From assembly GCF_000001735.4 (NCBI RefSeq), contig NC_003075.7:16989001-17053000 (forward strand): a stretch of 64,000 nucleotides of DNA, given 5' to 3'. Below, piece by piece: positions 58,097 to 64,000 of this stretch; position 1 is the first letter of the stretch, and the number at the start of each line of letters is the position of its first letter. The notes under the pieces were generated by a model. The model did no database searches, had not been told where the DNA came from, and saw only the letters and a list, made by a program, of their open reading frames with translations. The position numbers and the translations under genes are program-made. The stretch is from Arabidopsis thaliana. Lineage: Eukaryota > Streptophyta > Magnoliopsida > Brassicales > Brassicaceae.

Positions 58097-60707
58097 GGAT
58101 AACGAAACTGGTTACGATCAAGAAAATCAAAAACGGGTTGATCTTAATTTTAAAGAAAATGAAGAAACATTTTGTTGGGGTTTGGTTTGGTTTGGTCTTT
58201 GAAACACGGTTTCTGTCATTTCTAATGTATTTCTTACAGAACACGCCGGTCGTCGCCGGCTTTCGTTGTCGGAGTAAATTACTTATTAGTACATTTACCA
58301 AGTCGTCTTAGCCCTTATCGTTCTTTTTTTAATATTAAGCATATTCCATATTTTAAACTTTAAAGTATGCTAGCTAGGAATATAGGATTTCAGAAGTTTA
58401 TCAAGAAAAATGCTCAAAAGCGATTACAAAAATGGTTCAAATCTTCAATATTACGTTTATTGATTCCCAACTGTGTTTTGGGATTCTCATGGTTTAAATC
58501 CCGAATTCATTAGAAGATAACAAAAATAGTATAATATAAAACTTCATGAGTTTTATGTATAAATTGAGCCGTCGAAATAGAAAATTGTTGGAGATGTGAT
58601 TGGATAACTTAAGTTGGGCCCCAAGACATGTTGGCCAAGGGTAGTTGGGTTTTTCTTGAAGTCGTGTGTGGCTACATCGAATGTTAGAACTAACCATATT
58701 TATTTCTGGGCCATGTTTTACAGCTATATTTTGAGATTCTAAAGAAATAAGAAGATAACTAGAGAATTATTCAAAGAATCTCTTATTTTTTTCTTGCCTT
58801 AAAGGCACATTCAGCAGCTCGCATGGACACACCCCAGAATTATTCAGACAATTCAATAACAAAAGACTTAATCACTTCACTAGACTTCATAATTTGAATG
58901 GGTAAAGTTCATGTCAATTATTTCTCAACACTATTTTGAAGTAGTACGACAGATATTACAACACAAGTGGATCTATATTTTTTTATATTTAATTATTTTT
59001 ATACACACATGCAAGCAAAATAATAGGACAAATTACTCTATAGATATTTGTCCCAAACAAGAAATAAAGTAAATACCTAACTAAATGATTAAAAATCTTT
59101 TTGTTTACGAATTTAGAGTGTTATGCGGTTTCTGCCTCGTTCGTTTTATGTTAACTGAACAAGCTAAATAAGTTTTTTTCATTAAGTGTGAATAAATGGG
59201 TTCGATATCATACAACTCTTTTTTTTTCTCCAAACGAAGACAACGTGGTTACAATGAATCCTATATATATAAAATCAACTGGAGCACGTCTTTCAGTTAA
59301 ACGTCGAAAATGTTTTGCGCAAAAAGTCGTTGAATCACATTTTATTTAGTAGCAACAAAGTAAAAATCTAATCACAAAAACAACAAGGAAAAAAAAATAG
59401 AGAGGAAGAGGAGCTACGAGTTTGAGGGATATTTGTTGCCTTCTTTTGCGTTCTATTTGTCTTAGATAAAGAAAAAAAGGACACACTATCTATCTTTTAG
59501 CTTCTAGAAGGACATTACTGGTTGAAATTTAAATAAATAAAAGTATTTATGACAGAATAAATAAATAAAAGTATCTAATATATAAAAATAAGTCCCGACA
59601 AATTAAGATAAAATACATCAAAAAATCATAGCCAAGAAGATCTAACGGACCTCTTATCAGTTTACTTTCCAGTTTCCACAAACTCGCGGCGCGGGCCCGT
59701 ACTTTTGTCGCCTCTAGGGTTCATTATTAAAACATGAGACCTAAAAGATGACGTGGAAGTTACTATGGTTAAATGAATAGTCGTGCAAAATTTTCAACTT
59801 AGAACGAAATGAATAGTCGTTCTCATTGATAAATCAGTTGAGGCTGTTCAGCCTCCAAATTTGTTAATCAAAAATCTAACTTAGCGCTTGGAAGACGTTG
59901 AAAAGTGATGGATTTGTTTGGCTCACACGGAAAAATCTTGTTTCATTGGCCATGTTCACGTGCTCTAGTGGGCCAGAATATCATAATCACTTATGGCTGC
60001 ATCCCTAATTGTTACTTTCTTTTTTGGTCAGTTGGATGCATTATATCACAATTGTAGAGATTCGTATATTAGACGTATCATAATAATATTGCTTCGGAAT
60101 TTTACTTTTGTTTCACAATATTATCAAGTAGTTTAACTTATTAATCACAGAGTTAATAGTGTAGTCTTGCTTGGAAAACAAAATTGTAGCATAACTTTAA
60201 AAATGTTATTAGTAGTAACACATGACTAAAACGGAGGAAACACAGAATACCCGCGTTTTAGCATTAACTTGGCTATAAACCTAAACGTAATTGATTGCAA
60301 CTAAAATAAAACCATACTATTAGATTTGTTTATTTATTACACTCGGTTATTTTGAACAAGTAATATCAACAACAATAAAGAAGTGCTCAAAATCAGTGCT
60401 TAGTGAGCTTACCTTAGGGAAAGAAACCAAACCATAATCAAAAGAAAATATCTTTTTATATGATTTTCATTGATTATTTAAACTAATAGGATTCACAAGG
60501 TAAAAAAAACGCGTAGATCCTACGTAAACACGGATACAAACGGCACCGATCGCTCGTGGGGGAGGGAGCGTACGGTAAGCACATGGCGTATGTTAGCACA
60601 CTAGTTCCCGTCCATGTTAGCTTACTATGATTAAATTACAAGGATTTTATGGCTTCGTATTTACACTAATTAACTCGTTCTACTAACTCGGTCACCGAGT
60701 TAACTCA
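58097..60707. other. 2.6-kb intergenic between ARO3 and the J-protein gene
   Basis: The ARO3 promoter is at the left and AT-rich spacer fills the rest, with the J-protein 3' UTR at the right. A GC-rich patch at about 59686-59700 (GCGGCGCGGGCCCGT) stands out in otherwise AT-rich DNA. No gene is supported. Confidence 0.5.
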
Positions 60708-61193
60708 CTACCAACACTGATCGGTTTCCCAGTTCCGTCCGACGTAGCTTCCCAACCCGGAGGTTCCGACGGTCAAAGGACGGCTCCGTCGCAACATCCT
60801 CCGATCATAAACGGAGCGTTTCTCAGGATCAGAAAGCGTACAGTAAGCGGCATGGATCTTCATGAATTCATCCGCCGATGAAGAAGAAGTCCGATCAGTT
60901 CCCGCCACGTCTGGATGGCAGATCCTGGCTAATCTCCGGTAAGCCGATTTGATATCCTGACTCGTCGCGCCTAAAGGAACCTCAAGAACATCGTAAAGCG
61001 AAGCTGGCACCGTCGTCAATCGCCGCGGGATCTGATGCAGTCTCGGCGAATCTTCCGTGTAGGTGTATGAGCAAGAGGCGGAGACGAGAGGTGGAGAGAT
61101 CCGAGCCGTGCGAGACGGCGGAGATATCGGAGATAGAGGCGGAGAAGAAGAGAGAAATGGATGAGTAAAGGAAGTTGGAGATGAAGAAAGCAT
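60708..61193 (-). CDS. DJC23: Chloroplast DnaJ (J-domain) protein, J11/DJC23 type
   Basis: This encodes a single-exon, 161-residue type III J-protein, recognised as J11/DJC23 (At4g36040). The N-terminal ~60 residues are Ser/Pro-rich and lack acidic residues at first, as in a stromal transit peptide. The J domain spans about 65-130: SLYDVLEVPLGATSQDIKSAYRRLAR, the catalytic HPD (93-95) that stimulates Hsp70 ATPase, then FMKIHAAYCTLSDPEKRSVYDRRM. A short C-terminal tail follows. No Gly/Phe or zinc-finger region is present. A minus-strand TATA (TATAAAT, 61305-61299) lies about 110 bp upstream. The overlapping frame at 60982-61326 is a shadow. Confidence 0.93.
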   Translation of the reverse strand: MLSSSPTSFTHPFLSSSPPLSPISPPSRTARISPPLVSASCSYTYTEDSPRLHQIPRRLTTVPASLYDVLEVPLGATSQDIKSAYRRLARICHPDVAGTDRTSSSSADEFMKIHAAYCTLSDPEKRSVYDRRMLRRSRPLTVGTSGLGSYVGRNWETDQCW

Positions 61194-63344
61194 CGTTGCT
61201 ATATGAAACGTTTTCGAGTTTTGAGTTTCTCTGCGTTTGTTGTTTTTGTTCGAGGAGGAGAGGGAAAGATTGAAGAAGAAAGGTAATGGAGGGGTTTAAT
61301 TTATAGGCGAAGAGGCGATTAGTCATTAATTGGTTAATTAAGATTTTGAATAGTTTATTAATTACATACTAAAACGGATATAGGGGATTAAGTTACGGGT
61401 CGGGTAAAAGTCGGGTCGGATCCTGTGATCTGAGTCAGATAAAAAAGGCTTATCCAGTTGGGGAAATAATTGCAGAAGAGATAAGAATGTAGTACGTAAG
61501 ATATTATTCATAGTGGCCAAATTGTTCTGTGGCTGTAATTGTCATTTTAACATATTCTTACAAAAATATATTAATGCCAAAGGAATCCAATATTTAATTT
61601 GCACAGAAATACTAATCACGTTTTGGTTTTTAGTTATTTATCATTTTTTTTTTTTTTTAATTTTCTTTAGCAGAAGAGTATTTTAAGGTGGAAATTCGAA
61701 ATTAGAATCTTCTTATTACGAGTAGATTTTTTTTTCTTTTATTTATAAAAAATATAATTGGTGTATGGAGACGTAATTTGGACCATGTATTGTTTGTTGG
61801 ATATTGAGAAGACAGAAATAGATTTTTAGAAGATTGAGAAAAGTCTCTACTGTATTTAAAGATTGCCTCCACCATACAAACATTTTTTTTAATATTTATG
61901 TGCTTTATTATTTTCTTACTATAGGAATGGAAATATAAAAAGCCAATGGTAATCTGCAAATTTGATTCGTGAGAAATTGTTTTCTTAGCTCACAGAATTT
62001 CATGATACCAACTAACGGTGTTTGTACGAGATTACGATAAAATACAAATGATCAAGTAATATAAATGTTTTCAAATGTATCTTATTATAATAGATTACTA
62101 ATGGTTGTCAATGTTATAATCAAGGAAAGTCGGTTTATTTTTTCTTTTGCTAAACATTCAAATAGAAGAAAAGTCGACTGAATTATTTTTAAATTTTTGT
62201 ATTCTTCTGCGGGAGGTGGTAATTCAAAAGAACCGGAATCACGGATGGAGATTAAATTAAACTCATTTTTTATAAGTATGGGTCATTAGTTTTTTGACTA
62301 AACTGACCTTTGAAGTTTTATGGATACCCTATATGAGTAATAATTTTAGAATGAACAAAAGATAATCACAACTCACAAGCTTTTTAAGCTTGTGATCAAA
62401 CAATTACGTTGAAAAGTCTTAAACGGGACCAACTATGAAAATGAAAAGAGCTCGTGCCTATTACAATCAAAATTCGACTCTCCTTAATTCTTAAACAAGA
62501 TGATCACGTAGAAACCAATAGACCATAATTCCGGTTCTAGAAGATTGTGATTGTTGTAAGCAAACTATTGTAATCATATAATCTCTACTTCTTCTCCAAC
62601 CACGTGTTTGGTCGACATCCCAAAATCCAATTGGTGTGGTAACTAGTGCCCATCGATTCACTTGTTCCTAGATAAATAAACTTGTAGTACTCTTCATCAA
62701 CCAAATTTATTCATACTAATCCTTTTTTTTTTTACCTTTTTTTTGTGTGAATGATGACAAACATCTTGTATTTTAAAAAGACAGAACTTACTATCTTCAA
62801 GTCTTTTGACATCTTCAAAAGCCAAGTAAACATAACATTTTTACATGTATAAATCGAATAAAACAATCGTAAGTGACGTCCAAGATTGACACCACCAAAT
62901 TCGTGGGTGACACATTCCCTTCCATCAGCATTTTGAGCTTTCATGTCATCTTCCATAAAATATAAAGGGAAATAAAATAATACATAATTCCATACACACA
63001 GATTACGTATACGTATACGTATCCATGTGAATTAACATAACCTTATATAATCAAATTTCTCTGCAACTTGTAACATTAGTATATTAGCTGCTATAAAGCT
63101 AAAAGTTAATCACATTTGAAGAAACAATACATTATAAAACAAAGAGGGATAAACTGATAGAGACGTTGGAACGTGGAAAGAACCTTGATCCAGCAACTTT
63201 ACACATTGCCATTGGTCAAGTCTCTTAGAGATTAAGACAACATTAACTACATACCGACATTGTCGAGTTTCTACGGTGTACCTGAGCTCACTAGATTAAA
63301 ATCCTTCGTTCCTCAATACTTATCATTTTGATCTCATCACTCTT
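61194..63344. other. 2.2-kb intergenic: J-protein promoter and APE2 3' flank
   Basis: AT-rich spacer with poly-T runs (about 61648-61660). A short alternating TACGTA tract lies near 63005-63020. A 74-codon frame at 62732-62956 (minus) starts MEDDMKAQNADGRECV and has a TATA-like CCCTTTATATTTTATGG just before it, but no homology is recognised and codon support is weak. Confidence 0.5.
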
Positions 63345-64000
63345 TTACTTGTCTCTGAATTTTGATGAAGCCCATTTGAAATAACCACAGTTTGCTTCTG
63401 GATTAGAGGAAGGTCCCTGCAAGAGTTGTAGATATACTTAGCATGTAGTTACAACGGTTAAAAAGACTTGGTTAAAATCTTTTTACCTCAGCTCGAGAGC
63501 AGACGTAGAATCTGCGTCCGAATGTGGGACCTGGTTTCTTGACGACCCTAGCAACACAAGCTTCTTTATGTCCTTTGCAGAGAGGTATGCTGTTTTGCAT
63601 TAGGTTCTGTATTCTTTGCCACTCCATTAAAGCTGCATCGTTTTTTTGTTTAGCTGAAGAACCTGTTTGATCCTGTTCCTGTGTTGAAGTAGTCGGTTCA
63701 CTGTCTTCTTTGCCTGAAACATTCGGTTCTGTGATGCTTTCTACTTGGGAGCTGGGACTGGAGGAAACATAGGAAGAAGAACTATCCTCGACATTGTTTA
63801 CTTTTGAGTTTGTAGTGAAAAAGGACTTGAGAGAAAGCTGAGATGATTGGATTTTCCTTGCTTTTTTCCTGTCTCCATCTCTAGAGATATTCAAAGCTCT
63901 AACTGATGATGCACGTATTCCATCACTAAGGTTATCAATGGAACCTGTTGCTGCCACCGTTTCTGCTTCTGTAACGCCGGAAGTGGATTTGTTCTCAAAA
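63345..64000 (-). CDS. APE2: C-terminal part of APE2-type AP endonuclease with GRF zinc finger (partial)
   Basis: This is the 3' end of an exonuclease III/APE2-like DNA repair enzyme, recognised as At4g36050; its 5' part lies beyond the right edge. CDS exons (minus): an open exon from the edge to 63487, then 63416-63345 ending in TAA, joined by a GT-AG intron. The visible part has a Ser-rich linker, a possible PCNA-binding-like [12 protein letters not shown] (QxxLxxFF), and the zinc finger: [31 protein letters not shown], then, across the junction, [14 protein letters not shown] fingers bind single-stranded DNA and aid 3'-5' resection by APE2. The frame stays open to base 64000. The first ATG-like GTG at 63957 is not a start. 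Confidence 0.88.

Noticed and set aside
1-64000. CRISPR arrays, prophage, plasmid or bacterial operon systems
   Set aside because: No such signals exist. Intron structure and gene content are those of a plant nuclear chromosome.

Overview
This is plant nuclear DNA, and I read it as Arabidopsis thaliana chromosome 4 (roughly the At4g35870-At4g36050 interval). The identification rests on recognising the encoded proteins (FD, MCA1, CTU2, ROP5, APX5, CaM KMT, CSP1, ARO3 and others). It is also supported by compact multi-exon genes with short AT-rich GT-AG introns, AT-rich intergenic DNA, and telobox, GA-repeat and TATA promoter features. Gene names and locus numbers come from memory of these families. 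Exon boundaries were worked out by hand from splice signals and frame continuity, and most reconstructed proteins close in frame at the length I remember.

Layout, left to right. 1.3-3.8 kb: OSCA/CSC1-like channel (+). 4.3-6.7 kb: aspartyl protease (+). 8.4-11.4 kb: LARP1c La-motif protein (+). 11.4-15.7 kb: gene-poor DNA upstream of the flowering bZIP factor FD (15.7-17.0 kb, +). 18.3-25.2 kb: three minus-strand genes, namely a PREY/Trm112-like mini-protein, the tRNA thiolation protein CTU2 and the mechanosensitive Ca2+ channel MCA1. 25.2-30.5 kb: intergenic. 30.5-34.6 kb: F-box protein FBS4 and a Lys-rich unknown protein with a minisatellite in its coding sequence (both +). 35.1-36.5 kb: ROP GTPase (-). 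37.5-38.9 kb: a possible short minus-strand transcription unit. 39.7-41.2 kb: ascorbate peroxidase APX5 (+). 41.8-44.9 kb: a small unknown protein and a senescence-domain protein (-). 46.1-47.8 kb: calmodulin-lysine methyltransferase (+). 48.6-52.0 kb: a tandem pair of thaumatin-like genes (-), the left one carrying an in-frame stop. 54.4-55.3 kb: cold-shock/zinc-knuckle protein CSP1 (-). 56.1-58.1 kb: ARO3 (-). 60.7-61.2 kb: chloroplast J-protein (-). 63.3-64.0 kb: 3' end of an APE2-type endonuclease (-), running off the window.

The genes do not form an operon-like pathway. There are thematic links only: Ca2+ and mechanical signalling (OSCA, MCA1, CaM KMT), ROP and ARO polarity factors, and RNA or translation factors with telobox promoters (LARP1c, CSP1).

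I found no CRISPR, phage or bacterial system and no clear intact transposon. The strongest unusual signals are: (1) an apparent GA-AG intron inside the FD bZIP domain; (2) a single nonsense codon splitting an otherwise intact thaumatin-like gene; (3) an in-frame 54-bp minisatellite in the Lys-rich gene; (4) the TATA-driven putative small gene at 37.5-38.9 kb with an apparently duplicated first exon.
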